A stretch of 64,000 nt of DNA from Natronosalvus rutilus (GTDB lineage: Archaea > Halobacteriota > Halobacteria > Halobacteriales > Natrialbaceae): NCBI RefSeq assembly GCF_024204665.1, contig NZ_CP100355.1, positions 1,717,451 through 1,781,450 of the forward strand. The letters are read 5' to 3'. Position numbers and translations under genes: made by a program. Below the pieces are notes generated by a model, which searched no databases, was not told the DNA's origin, and was given only the letters and a program-made list of their open reading frames with translations. Below are positions 36,654 through 44,712 of this stretch, in pieces. Every line of letters begins with the position of its first letter. Within the stretch, counting starts at the first letter, position 1.

Positions 36654-37067
36654 GTGAGCTACGTCCTGTGGGCCCTGCTAGCGATGGTCTGCTATTCGTT
36701 TGCCTTTCTGTTCATGAAAATAGCACTGCAGGGACTGCCAGCGTTCACCGTCATGCCGATCGCAGTCATCACACTGGCTGTCGGAGCGACGACCGTGGCA
36801 GCGCTGTTTGGCGACTGGTCGGTTCAGTCTCTGACGAGTCGGTCTGTCCCGTTCGCACTTGCGGCTGGGCTCTGTCTTACCGGTGCTATGGTTGGGTATT
36901 TCCGCGCACTCTCGACCGGCCCCGTGAGCATCGTCGTTCCGGTTTTTGGGATGTTCCTCGTCGGTGGGGCATTCCTCGGCATCATCATTTTGGGAGAAGC
37001 AGTTACAGCGAAGAAGGCGCTCGGCATCGCCTTCGGTGGCGTCGCAGTCATCCTGATTGCTACGTAA
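36654..37067 (+). CDS. Single-domain EamA-type transporter
   Basis: A 137-residue protein from GTG 36654, which begins directly with the first membrane helix (SYVLWALLAMVCYSFAFLFMKIA). It has four to five helices and the EamA ending FLGIIILGEAVTAKKALGIAFGG. Most EamA carriers have two such domains (~300 residues); single-domain forms act as SMR-like dimers. The substrate is unknown. The gene is AT-richer than most neighbours and sits between repeat remnants, so recent arrival is possible. Confidence 0.8.
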   Translation: MSYVLWALLAMVCYSFAFLFMKIALQGLPAFTVMPIAVITLAVGATTVAALFGDWSVQSLTSRSVPFALAAGLCLTGAMVGYFRALSTGPVSIVVPVFGMFLVGGAFLGIIILGEAVTAKKALGIAFGGVAVILIAT

Positions 37068-37139
37068 TTTCTCTTCAACGAACACTCATGCTGAATCGTC
37101 GGGCAAGAACCAAACGATAGGCAGGACTATTGACCGGTT

Positions 37140-37240
37140 GATTCAACAGAGGATGCCCGCAACAGACAAAGTCAGTTTGCTGTATCCACTCTCTATATTC
37201 AGCACGCGATTCCTATCAACTACGAAGGGATTCAACAGAG
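37140..37240. mobile_element. Possible small non-autonomous insertion (copy C inside 12-bp direct repeats)
   Basis: GATTCAACAGAG occurs at 37140-37151 and again at 37229-37240. The 77 bp between them contain copy C of the 27-bp element, inverted (37178-37204; its ends are TGCTG and CAGCA). The arrangement looks like a target-site duplication around a MITE-like insert, but no longer terminal inverted repeat abuts the direct repeats, so it is tentative. Confidence 0.4.
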
Positions 37241-37248
37241 CTGGCGAC

Positions 37249-37920
37249 TCAGTAGATGAGTTCGTCGTCGTTCTCGACCATGTACAGCGTCCGGGCGGCG
37301 ATGTTGACCGCGTGGTCGCCCACCCGTTCCAGGTCTCGAATCGTCAACAGGAGGCGAGAGACGTCCTGGAGGAGGGTCTCGACCTCGTCTGGTGCGTCGA
37401 GTTCCCGCTCGATGAGATCGCGGACGACAATCTCGCTCGCCCGTTCGGCGAAGTGGTCGAGGTCGTCGTCTCGCACCGCGAGTTCACGGCAGGCGTCGAC
37501 GTCCTCCTCGTCGTAGGCCTGCATCGCGTCGTCGATCATCTCTAGGGTGAGTTCGCCCATCGCCTGTACGTCGACGTCGGGAAAGAGATCCTGTTCCGCG
37601 TCGATGGTGTACTCCCCGAGGTTGACCGCCAGGTCGCCGATCCGCTCGAGGTCGGTGATAACCTTGAACGACGAGGCGATGAACCGCAGATCGCTGGCGA
37701 CTGGCTGCTGGAGTGCCAGGAGGTCGATACACTGTTGCTCGAGGTCGAGGTACATCCGGTTGATCTCGCCGTCGCCGGTGATGACCTCGTTGGCGAGGTC
37801 CTCGTCCTTTTGCTCGAGTGCGTCGAGGCCCATCCGGAGGCGTTCCATGACGACTTCGCCCATGTAACAGATGTCCGATCGGAGTTCCAGAAGCTGTTCC
37901 TGGTAGGAGGTTCTGGCCAT
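37249..37920 (-). CDS. phoU: Phosphate signalling complex protein PhoU
   Basis: A 223-residue protein from ATG 37920 (MARTSYQEQLLELRSDICYM). Two PhoU three-helix repeats are clear, with the metal-binding motifs DLERIGDLAVNL (first half) and DLERVGDHAVNI (second half). PhoU links the Pst transporter to phosphate signalling. No pst genes lie beside it here, so it may be an orphan copy. A GGTATTT element about 28 bp upstream (37946-37952) suits a leaderless transcript. Confidence 0.93.
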   Translation of the reverse strand: MARTSYQEQLLELRSDICYMGEVVMERLRMGLDALEQKDEDLANEVITGDGEINRMYLDLEQQCIDLLALQQPVASDLRFIASSFKVITDLERIGDLAVNLGEYTIDAEQDLFPDVDVQAMGELTLEMIDDAMQAYDEEDVDACRELAVRDDDLDHFAERASEIVVRDLIERELDAPDEVETLLQDVSRLLLTIRDLERVGDHAVNIAARTLYMVENDDELIY

Positions 37921-38232
37921 GCAAGAATCACCACGGCGGGCGTCCAAATACCTTACGTACGTGTGGGTCGCCGCCGCGTCGTCGGTCCGTCCTCCGAGCG
38001 CGTCGATCACGCCCGACCGGACCCTCGTTTGCTACGGCAGAAACGATTATACACCCTATATGTGATCGTTGTACTGACGGAAAATCGCCGCTACGGCCCG
38101 TTTTATCGGTTTCAGGCTCGAAGCGTGTCAATCACAGTGTATCGACGTATAGTGACCCCATAGTTCCGTGAACGATGGGGGCCGTTGATAGTGGGATCCG
38201 TGGTCTGTCGACGTACCGACCCGCCTCGACCA
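37921..38232. other. Divergent promoter region, phoU and winged-helix gene
   Basis: This 312-bp gap holds the phoU TATA-like box (37946-37952), an AT-rich segment near 38042-38062, and a 25-bp imperfect dyad at 38156-38180. No gene is seen. Confidence 0.6.
38156..38180 (+). promoter_or_regulatory. 25-bp dyad upstream of the winged-helix gene
   Basis: The arms CCCCAT-A-GTTC and GAAC-G-ATGGGG are separated by CGT. Ten of eleven arm positions pair. It ends 53 bp before ATG 38233, just upstream of where the TATA box should be, a natural place for an autoregulatory operator. Confidence 0.55.
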
Positions 38233-38499
38233 ATGAGCGTCACAGATACCGAACACACTAGCGACGAATCGACGCAGAGTACACTGGTCAGCGACCTCCC
38301 ACCGAGTGCCAAGCTGGTTTACAAGGTACTCGAGTACGAGGGCGCGATGACCCAGGAAGAGATTGCGACGGAGTCTCGGCTGTGCGCGCGGACCGTCCGC
38401 TACGCGCTCACGAAACTCGAGAACGTCGACTGTATCGACAGCCGCCCGTCACTTCGCGACGCGCGCCGGTCGATCTACACGGTCGACGGCGAGTTGTAA
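38233..38499 (+). CDS. Small winged-helix transcriptional regulator (MarR-like)
   Basis: An 88-residue protein from ATG 38233. After an acidic leader of about 30 residues comes a full winged helix: LPPSAKLVYKVLEYEGAMTQ, EEIATESRLCARTVRYALTK (helix-turn-helix), and a wing ending RRSIYTVDGEL. There is no separate effector domain. Small wHTH proteins of this kind are common in haloarchaea. It is divergent from phoU; whether it regulates phoU is unknown. Confidence 0.85.
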   Translation: MSVTDTEHTSDESTQSTLVSDLPPSAKLVYKVLEYEGAMTQEEIATESRLCARTVRYALTKLENVDCIDSRPSLRDARRSIYTVDGEL

Positions 38500-38516
38500 C
38501 GGCCGATTCGGCCGTT
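38498..38516 (+). terminator. Perfect hairpin at the stop codon of the winged-helix gene
   Basis: AACGGCCGA-T-TCGGCCGTT is a perfect 9-bp inverted repeat that starts inside the TAA stop. There is no T-run after it. It may end or stabilise the transcript. Confidence 0.55.
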
Positions 38517-38765
38517 CGCTCCGGTTCGGGGGTGGCCCACCCCGTCGACCCTGTCACAGCATCGCACCACCATACCGGGCCACCCATTCTTCGATCGCTC
38601 GTCTGGTGAGCGGTCGGTTTGTCTCTCGAGTAGTGTCCCGCCGGCATGTCCATTGTGTAGTGACCTGCCGGTCCACCCCTCGAGTAGTGGCTCGCTTGTA
38701 TGCACTTCGCGCGTCGACCGCTTCCTCACGCGCCGACCGCCTCATCGCGAGCGACCGCTCCCGTC

Positions 38766-39782
38766 TCACTTTCGCTTCCGATACCTGTCGATCAACACGT
38801 CGAGTCCGAACGCCCCAGACGTGACCGTATAGTGGGTCTCGAGACGCGGGTTGAACTTCGCCTTGTAGCGGTTGATGCTCGGCACTCCCGCTCCGACCAG
38901 GTCGTAGCGCTCGAGGCCGGTCTCGAGACCGTCGCGCATGACCTGCCAGTCGAGCAGATCGTTGACCGGTAAGTCGACGTCCGCGTCCGGTTTCACCCCT
39001 CCCTGCCAGCGATACCGCGTCGAGTCCGACTCGAGCACCAGGATGCCGCCCTGGAAGTCACCGTTCACGCGACAGACGTAGGGCCGGACCGACCCCCGGG
39101 GGAGTTCTTCGTATAGCGATCGAACGAACCCAGCGGATAGGTGAAACGACTGCCCCTGGCTCGCGTAGCGCGACCGGACCTGCTCGACGATTCGGTCGAT
39201 GTCGTCGATGGACCCCTCCTCGATCACGTACACGCCCTCGAAGTCGTCGGCGCTTCGCACGTTGGATCTGGCGTCGCCGCTGAATGTATCGAGCAAGTGG
39301 TCGAGGTCGTCCCCGAGGTCGACGACGTAGGTGTACTTCGGCTCGACCTCGTAGCCGTTCCAGACGAAGGGGCGAACGTCGCCGATGCGAACCGACTCGA
39401 ACTTGGCGTACATCGGCGAGAGGTTTGCCTCGACCCACGCGAGGCTCTCCTCCAGGAACGCCTTCGTTCGCCGGTCCATCTTGCGCCGTTTCAGCTTCTC
39501 GAGGTTGCACGTGACCGGTCCGAGGTAGCAGGCCCATGAGTACGGCGCCGGCGAGAACGCGCCCGTAACCGGCCCCTTCCTGAACTCGAATACGGGAAAG
39601 AGACCGACGACCTCCTGCCCCTTGAACCCGACTAGCGGGTGGACCGTCGTGTTCGTGTCCTCCGCCTGCAGCGCGAGCGATTCGGCCCGGTAGAGCGGGT
39701 GCGTCCGGTCTGCGCGCTCGACGTACCGGTTCCACTCGTCGGCATCCTCGCGGACGTCCAATCGCTCGATTTCGATGCCCAT
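38766..39782 (-). CDS. FemAB-like GNAT acyltransferase
   Basis: A 338-residue protein. It reads as a double-GNAT FemAB/BioF2-like enzyme: HPLVGFKGQEVVGLFPVFEF in the first half, SNVRSADDFEGVYVIEEGSI at the hinge, and RVNGDFQGGILVLESDSTRYRWQGG in the second. FemAB enzymes transfer amino acids from aminoacyl-tRNA to peptidoglycan; archaea lack that polymer, so the acceptor here must differ, perhaps a surface glycan or lipid. It follows the phosphodiesterase-like gene downstream on the minus strand with a 2-bp gap, so they form an operon. Confidence 0.82.
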   Translation of the reverse strand: MGIEIERLDVREDADEWNRYVERADRTHPLYRAESLALQAEDTNTTVHPLVGFKGQEVVGLFPVFEFRKGPVTGAFSPAPYSWACYLGPVTCNLEKLKRRKMDRRTKAFLEESLAWVEANLSPMYAKFESVRIGDVRPFVWNGYEVEPKYTYVVDLGDDLDHLLDTFSGDARSNVRSADDFEGVYVIEEGSIDDIDRIVEQVRSRYASQGQSFHLSAGFVRSLYEELPRGSVRPYVCRVNGDFQGGILVLESDSTRYRWQGGVKPDADVDLPVNDLLDWQVMRDGLETGLERYDLVGAGVPSINRYKAKFNPRLETHYTVTSGAFGLDVLIDRYRKRK

Positions 39783-39784
39783 GG

Positions 39785-41398
39785 TCAGAGGTACCCCAGG
39801 TCCGTCAGTCGGTCCTCGACGACTGCGTCCTCGGTGGCCGTGATTGCGTCCGGTTCGTAGCTCGGGTACTCGGCGCGCTCGCTCGCCTCGACCACCGGGA
39901 GCGCCTCGCCGTCCATCGCCGCGTCGACGTTCACGTCGAAGAACGAGCAGATGGTCGGAGCGACGTCGAAGATCGTTGCACCCGAGAGCGAGGCGTCCTC
40001 GTCAAAACCCGTCCCGGCCGCGGCGATCACGCCCGTTCGCTTGTGGTTCCACGACTCCCAGGGCTCGGCGAAGTGTTCGCCCTCGAGTCCCTCGACGACC
40101 GCGTTATCGAAGCCTGCCGGGACCGTCACGATGTCGGGCGCTCGTTCGAGTTCGGGACCGTCGAAGACCGCCTCTCGCGGCTCGACGGCCTCGAACATCA
40201 CCTCGCCGTCGGGCGTCTCGACGGCACGGAGGTCCTCGATGAGGGCCTGCCGATAGGCGTCGTACTCCCCGGTCGACACCTGCCCGTTGGGCTCTCGTCC
40301 CTCGAGGTTGATCCTGACGCCGAGTTCGCTTTTCGAGCGGAGGTACGCCTTCGAGTTCGGGAAGTCGACCTGCTCGCTCGCCGACCGGATCACGTCGTTC
40401 GGCACCCGCTTACCCACGGCCTCTTTCAGTCCGACACGGTCGAGCACGTCGGCGACGCGCTGGGTCGTAATCCCAGCCCGGGCCGCCAGGTTCGTCGCTC
40501 GCTCGAGGGCGCTTCGGTCGTGGGCACCCGCCGACTCGCCCTCGAGCAGGTCGTTCTGCCAGGCTCGCGACCAGGTGGGCATCCCATCGCCGCCTTGCTT
40601 TGCGACCACGTCGCCCCGATCGCGGAGGAACTCGTTGATGCGAAACTCCCAGCCCTCGACCCGGCCCATACCGTGGTCGCTGACGACGAGGACGTTGTCC
40701 GGCTCGAACTCGAGGATGATCCGGGCGAGCTGGTCGTCGACGGCCCGATAGACCGCCTCGATGGCTCGCTTCTCGCCCGGGCGCTCGTGAAACACGGAGT
40801 CGGTCTGCTGGAACTGGAGGAAGGCGAACGCGGGTTCGAATCGCTCGAGGAGGTACCGAAAGGCCCGGCCCCGTCCCGCTATCGTCCGCTCGTAGCTCTC
40901 GATCGACGTCGCGGGTTCGGGGCCGCTTCGGGGATAGACCCGGTACTCGCCACACTCGGCTTCGATTTCTTCAAGGATCCCTCCCGGATGACACGGCGGA
41001 TCCTCCGGCGCGGTCATTCCCGGAATCAGCGCGCCATCGAACTCCCGCGTTGGGTGGGTCACGGGCACGTTGACGACGACGCTCGAGAGGCCGTGGTCGC
41101 TCAGCAGTTCCCAGACCGGCCGGGCGCGGACGTGCGAGGCGTTGACGACGTCCCAGTCGTAGCCGTCAAACCGGAGGAAGTCGTAGACGCCGTGTTTGCC
41201 CGGGTTCTGTCCCGTGTAGAGGCTGGGCCAGGCACTCGCCGTCCACGGCGGCAGTTGTGACTCGAGCGGGCCGCAGGCACCGACCTCGAACAGGCGACGA
41301 AGCGTCGGCGTCGTTCCCGCCTCGAACAGTGGCTCGAGCACCGGAAAACAGCCCGCGTCGAGCCCCACGACGAGCAGTTGTGGTCCGTCGTCATCCAT
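39785..41398 (-). CDS. Alkaline phosphatase superfamily (type I phosphodiesterase/NPP-like) enzyme
   Basis: A 537-residue protein from ATG 41398. The metal and nucleophile sites are visible: VVGLDAG (D14), the nucleophile region PPWTASAWPSLYTGQNPGKH (T53), VVSDHGMG, and the late AAAGTGFDE and IFDVAPTICSFF. This arrangement belongs to the phosphodiesterase/pyrophosphatase and phosphoglycerol-transferase branch. No signal peptide is seen, so it should act in the cytoplasm or at the inner membrane face. With the FemAB-like gene and the divergent DegT-like gene it suggests surface-polymer or glycolipid chemistry. Confidence 0.87.
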   Translation of the reverse strand: MDDDGPQLLVVGLDAGCFPVLEPLFEAGTTPTLRRLFEVGACGPLESQLPPWTASAWPSLYTGQNPGKHGVYDFLRFDGYDWDVVNASHVRARPVWELLSDHGLSSVVVNVPVTHPTREFDGALIPGMTAPEDPPCHPGGILEEIEAECGEYRVYPRSGPEPATSIESYERTIAGRGRAFRYLLERFEPAFAFLQFQQTDSVFHERPGEKRAIEAVYRAVDDQLARIILEFEPDNVLVVSDHGMGRVEGWEFRINEFLRDRGDVVAKQGGDGMPTWSRAWQNDLLEGESAGAHDRSALERATNLAARAGITTQRVADVLDRVGLKEAVGKRVPNDVIRSASEQVDFPNSKAYLRSKSELGVRINLEGREPNGQVSTGEYDAYRQALIEDLRAVETPDGEVMFEAVEPREAVFDGPELERAPDIVTVPAGFDNAVVEGLEGEHFAEPWESWNHKRTGVIAAAGTGFDEDASLSGATIFDVAPTICSFFDVNVDAAMDGEALPVVEASERAEYPSYEPDAITATEDAVVEDRLTDLGYL

Positions 41399-41642
41399 AG
41401 TCGAGTGTTGGTCGTCGGCACCATTGTTATGCAACTGTATTGACCGTGTACGTCGAGACTTCCCCTGGTCGGCGGACGATACAGCTGGGTTCTGGGAGGC
41501 TGTAAGCCGACGTTGAACGACCGAATCGATCCGTATCGTCCGCATCACTAAGCCGGTGGCTGTCCATGGTTTCACCGATGATGGCAGGGCGGGTGGCTTC
41601 GCCAATGGTGGCAGGACGGAAATCGATCGACGGCAAGCGGGC

Positions 41643-42890
41643 ATGGACGAAGCAATGATCGGGGGAACGCCGTCGGTACTCGCGTCGATACGCGACGGCG
41701 GACGCCCTCTCCTCGAGCAGGCGTTCATCGCGCCGACTCGATTCCGAGCCACGGGTGCGCTCGCGGACGACACCCCTCTGGCGTCTCACCCGAATCGCCC
41801 GACCGTCGCCGCCTACCTCGAGGGACGTGCCGACGAAATGGCGTACTACGGCTCGAGCAAGGCGGCGCTCCGCGACGGCCTCGCGACGCTCCTGGCGTTG
41901 GACGAAGGAGCGGCCACGAACGTCCTCCTCCCCGCGTACCTGCCCGACGCCGTCGTCGAACCGATTCGCGAACTCGACCTCGAACCCCGGCACTACGCCA
42001 TCACCGAGTCGCTCGCGCCAAACCGGCGGGACCTGGAGTCCCGCATCGACGACCGGACGCTCGCCGTCGTCTCCGTGAACTACTTCGGGTTCCCCCAACG
42101 GGGGTTCGACGTAATCGAATCGCTGGTCGACGAGTACGACTGCTCCCACGTCGAGGACAACGCACACGGCCCGCTCAGCCTCGAGCGTGGTCGATTGCTC
42201 GGAACGCGAGGCGACGTCGGCGTGACCAGCCTGTGGAAACTGCTGGCGATCCCGAACGGGGCGGCACTCTACCTCTCGGATCCGGACGTTTCGGCGCGAT
42301 TCGAGCCGTCCACCCTGGCCGGCGTCGACGGTCGCGTTCGACGGTCGGACCTCGCGTTCGTCTGTAAATCGCTCGCGACCAACGCCTTCGCTCGACGTCC
42401 GTCACTCGAGGACGCTGCCACCAGGGTCTCGAGGACCAATCGTGGCGGCGAGGAGATTCCCGATTCGAATCGTCGATACGAGGCGTCGAAGCGGCGTCTG
42501 TCGCGGCTCTCTGCGTCGGTACTCGCGGGAACGGACCCCTACGAGATCCGCTCGCGTCGACGGGAGAACTACCGCGCCTGGTCCGCGTTGTTCGCGAACC
42601 GTCCCGACGTCGACCCCCTCTTCGAGACGCCCCCGCCGGGGGTCTGCCCCCAGGTCTTCCCCGTCCGAACCGATCGACCCGAACGGCTCCGTCGCCTGCT
42701 CGAGTCCCACGGTGTCCGCGGCGTGCACACCTGGCCGCGGCTCTCGCGGTCGGTGCTCGAGAATCCCGCCTACGAGACGGCCCACCGGCTCTCCGAGACG
42801 GTCGTCCTCCTGCCGGTTCACCAGCACATCGATCCGGACTCGATTCGTGCGGTAGAACGGGCTATCGAGCGCCGCCTCGAGCCCAGGTGA
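41643..42890 (+). CDS. DegT/DnrJ/EryC1-like PLP aminotransferase
   Basis: A 415-residue protein; ATG 41643 or 41655 are both possible starts. A fold-type I PLP core is visible: MAYYGSSKAALRDGLATLLA at the start, TLAVVSVNYFGFPQRGFD, VEDNAHGPLSLERG (the cofactor Asp), and GVTSLWKLLAIPNGAALYL with the Schiff-base lysine. It is shorter on motif identity than true DegT proteins that make amino-sugars, so the substrate is uncertain. It is divergent from the phosphodiesterase/FemAB operon, with a 244-bp shared region. It may have a role in surface-sugar synthesis. Confidence 0.82.
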   Translation: MDEAMIGGTPSVLASIRDGGRPLLEQAFIAPTRFRATGALADDTPLASHPNRPTVAAYLEGRADEMAYYGSSKAALRDGLATLLALDEGAATNVLLPAYLPDAVVEPIRELDLEPRHYAITESLAPNRRDLESRIDDRTLAVVSVNYFGFPQRGFDVIESLVDEYDCSHVEDNAHGPLSLERGRLLGTRGDVGVTSLWKLLAIPNGAALYLSDPDVSARFEPSTLAGVDGRVRRSDLAFVCKSLATNAFARRPSLEDAATRVSRTNRGGEEIPDSNRRYEASKRRLSRLSASVLAGTDPYEIRSRRRENYRAWSALFANRPDVDPLFETPPPGVCPQVFPVRTDRPERLRRLLESHGVRGVHTWPRLSRSVLENPAYETAHRLSETVVLLPVHQHIDPDSIRAVERAIERRLEPR

Positions 42891-42919
42891 CGAGCGTTCG
42901 ATTCTCGCCTCACGACGCG

Positions 42920-42937
42920 CCAGGACGGATGTCCTGG
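42920..42937 (+). terminator. Hairpin after the DegT-like gene
   Basis: CCAGGAC-GGAT-GTCCTGG is a perfect 7-bp inverted repeat 30 bp after the stop codon, with no gene in between. Confidence 0.5.
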
Positions 42938-42944
42938 TAGCCGC

Positions 42945-42973
42945 GCTACATCATTTACTATATAATTTGTAGC
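42945..42973 (+). promoter_or_regulatory. AT-rich promoter of the TRIC gene framed by an inverted repeat
   Basis: GCTACA (42945-42950) and TGTAGC (42968-42973) flank an AT-only core, TTTACTATATAATT. The core looks like a TATA box. It lies about 105 bp before the GTG start, so the leader would be unusually long for a haloarchaeon. Confidence 0.5.
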
Positions 42974-43074
42974 ATTGGCTTCGGGCTCGAGGTGCGAAAT
43001 TCTCCTGAAAAGCGCCTCAAGTCGCGAACGATCGTCCGACACAGTCAATACCGTCTCGCTCGTGGCCACTCGTA

Positions 43075-43728
43075 GTGAGTCGATTTCAGACGCTCGTCGT
43101 GGACCCCTTCCTCGTGATGAATGCGATCGGGCTGGTCGCGTTCGCCCTGGTCGGATCCGCCAAAGCGATTCGGGCGGAGTTCGACCTCTTCGGCGTCACC
43201 GTCGTCGGCCTCGTGACCGCGTTCGCCGGCGGTGCGACGCGCGACGTGCTGGTCGGCCGCGTCCCGCTCGCCCTGCAGAACGTGGGGGAGGTCGCTCTCG
43301 GACTCCTCGGCGTCTGTCTGGCGGTCGTCCTCTACGCCTGGCTCGAGGCACCCGACGACCGACCGATCACGCTGTACGCCGACGCTATTGGCCTCGCGGC
43401 GTTCGCCACGGCGGGAGCGATCGTCGCCATCGAAATCGGTTTGCCGGCGTTCGGCGTCGTCGCCATCGCCACGATCAACGCCGTGGGCGGCGGCGCGTTC
43501 GCCGACCTGTTGCTGGATCGGTCCCCGTTCATCCTCTTCGAGGACTTCTACGCCAGTTGCGCCGTCCTCGGCGGGAGCGCCTACTGGCTCTTCACGGCGC
43601 TCGCCGCCGACGCGACCCTGGCGGCTGCGGCCTGTGCGACCGTCACCGTCGGGACCCGGGTGCTCGCCCTCTCGCGGGGCTGGACCGTGCCAACGGCCCA
43701 GCGACTCGAGGCCGTCACCGGCGAGTAG
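43075..43728 (+). CDS. TRIC-type cation channel family protein (UPF0126)
   Basis: A 217-residue protein from GTG 43075. It is built from two repeats of three helices plus one final helix, as in TRIC and UPF0126 proteins. Each repeat has a glycine-rich break in its second helix: FAGGATRDVLVGRVP in the first and VGGGAFADLLLDRSPFIL in the second. The usual RD of the motif is kept in the first repeat and is AD in the second. Prokaryotic TRIC channels conduct monovalent cations as trimers. Confidence 0.88.
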   Translation: MSRFQTLVVDPFLVMNAIGLVAFALVGSAKAIRAEFDLFGVTVVGLVTAFAGGATRDVLVGRVPLALQNVGEVALGLLGVCLAVVLYAWLEAPDDRPITLYADAIGLAAFATAGAIVAIEIGLPAFGVVAIATINAVGGGAFADLLLDRSPFILFEDFYASCAVLGGSAYWLFTALAADATLAAAACATVTVGTRVLALSRGWTVPTAQRLEAVTGE

Positions 43729-43766
43729 GTCTCTCCTCGAACTCGAGACTGTCGCCGGTGAGTAGG
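43704..43766 (+). repeat. Tandem duplication of the 3' end of the TRIC gene
   Basis: The last codons and stop of the gene (43704-43729, coding LEAVTGE-stop) recur 37 bp later (43741-43766, LETVAGE-stop) with 22 of 26 bases identical. The second copy is outside the reading frame's stop and untranslated. Confidence 0.7.
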
Positions 43767-43908
43767 GACTTTGTCCTCCCGAGAGCCTCGACGCGTACCT
43801 CGAGTCCCAGTATCTGCTCGCTAGCTGCTCTGACACCACCGATAACGACAGCGCTGGCGCCGCCGCTCACCGGCTCGAACTCGCGGAAAACACGATCGAA
43901 ACGCGGCC

Positions 43909-44712
43909 TTACACCAGGCTCTCGAAGTCCTCGAGCGCGTAGCTGGGCTCTGCACCGCGGCGGTCGAGGGTTTCGTTGGCCAGCAGCCAGTAGACGACCG
44001 ACAGCGCCTTGCGCCCCTTGTTGTTCGTCGGGACGACGAGGTCGACGTTGCTCGTCTGGTTGTTCGAGTCACACATCGCGATGACCGGAATGCCCACCGT
44101 GATGGCCTCCTTGACGGCCTGGGCGTCACCGATGGGGTCGGTGACGACCACGACATCTGGCTCGATGTAGCCGTCGTACTTGGGGTTGGTCAGCGTCCCC
44201 GGGATGAACCGCCCGGTGCGGGCGCGTGCACCCACGGCCTCGGCGAACTTCTCGGCGGGGAAGCGACCGTACTGGCGACTCGAGGTCACCAGAATCTGTT
44301 CGGGCGCGTAGTTCGCGAGGAAGTCCGCGGCCGTGCGGATGCGGCCGTCGGTCTTCGAGACGTCCAGCACGTAGAGGCCGTCGGTCCGGACGCGGTGGAT
44401 GAACCGCTCCATGTCCTGGGTCTTCTGCTGGGTCCCGATGTGGACCCCGGCGCCGAGGTAGTCCTCGACAGGGATGAGGAGGTCGGCCTCCTCGTCGCTC
44501 ATGACGTCGTCGTCGAGCGTGGGTCCGGCTGGCTCCTCTTCTTCCTGTTCGTCCGCGGCCGCCGCATCGCCGGCCTCGGCGTTCTGTTCGTCTACTGGCT
44601 CGACGTCCTCGTCGGCGGATTCGGCGGCGGGGCCGGCCCCTTCGGCTGGCTCCTCGTCGATCTCCGCCTCGGCGGCGTCGAGTCCGTCCTGTTGTGCGTT
44701 GTCCTCAGTCAT
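43909..44712 (-). CDS. rps2: 30S ribosomal protein S2
   Basis: A 267-residue protein. The conserved S2 core begins near residue 82 ([21 protein letters not shown]) and includes [27 protein letters not shown]. The first ~75 residues are an acidic, Ala/Glu/Asp-rich extension that is common in halophile S2. It is the last gene of the ribosomal/RNA polymerase operon; its ATG overlaps the enolase stop by 4 bp. Confidence 0.97.
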   Translation of the reverse strand: MTEDNAQQDGLDAAEAEIDEEPAEGAGPAAESADEDVEPVDEQNAEAGDAAAADEQEEEEPAGPTLDDDVMSDEEADLLIPVEDYLGAGVHIGTQQKTQDMERFIHRVRTDGLYVLDVSKTDGRIRTAADFLANYAPEQILVTSSRQYGRFPAEKFAEAVGARARTGRFIPGTLTNPKYDGYIEPDVVVVTDPIGDAQAVKEAITVGIPVIAMCDSNNQTSNVDLVVPTNNKGRKALSVVYWLLANETLDRRGAEPSYALEDFESLV

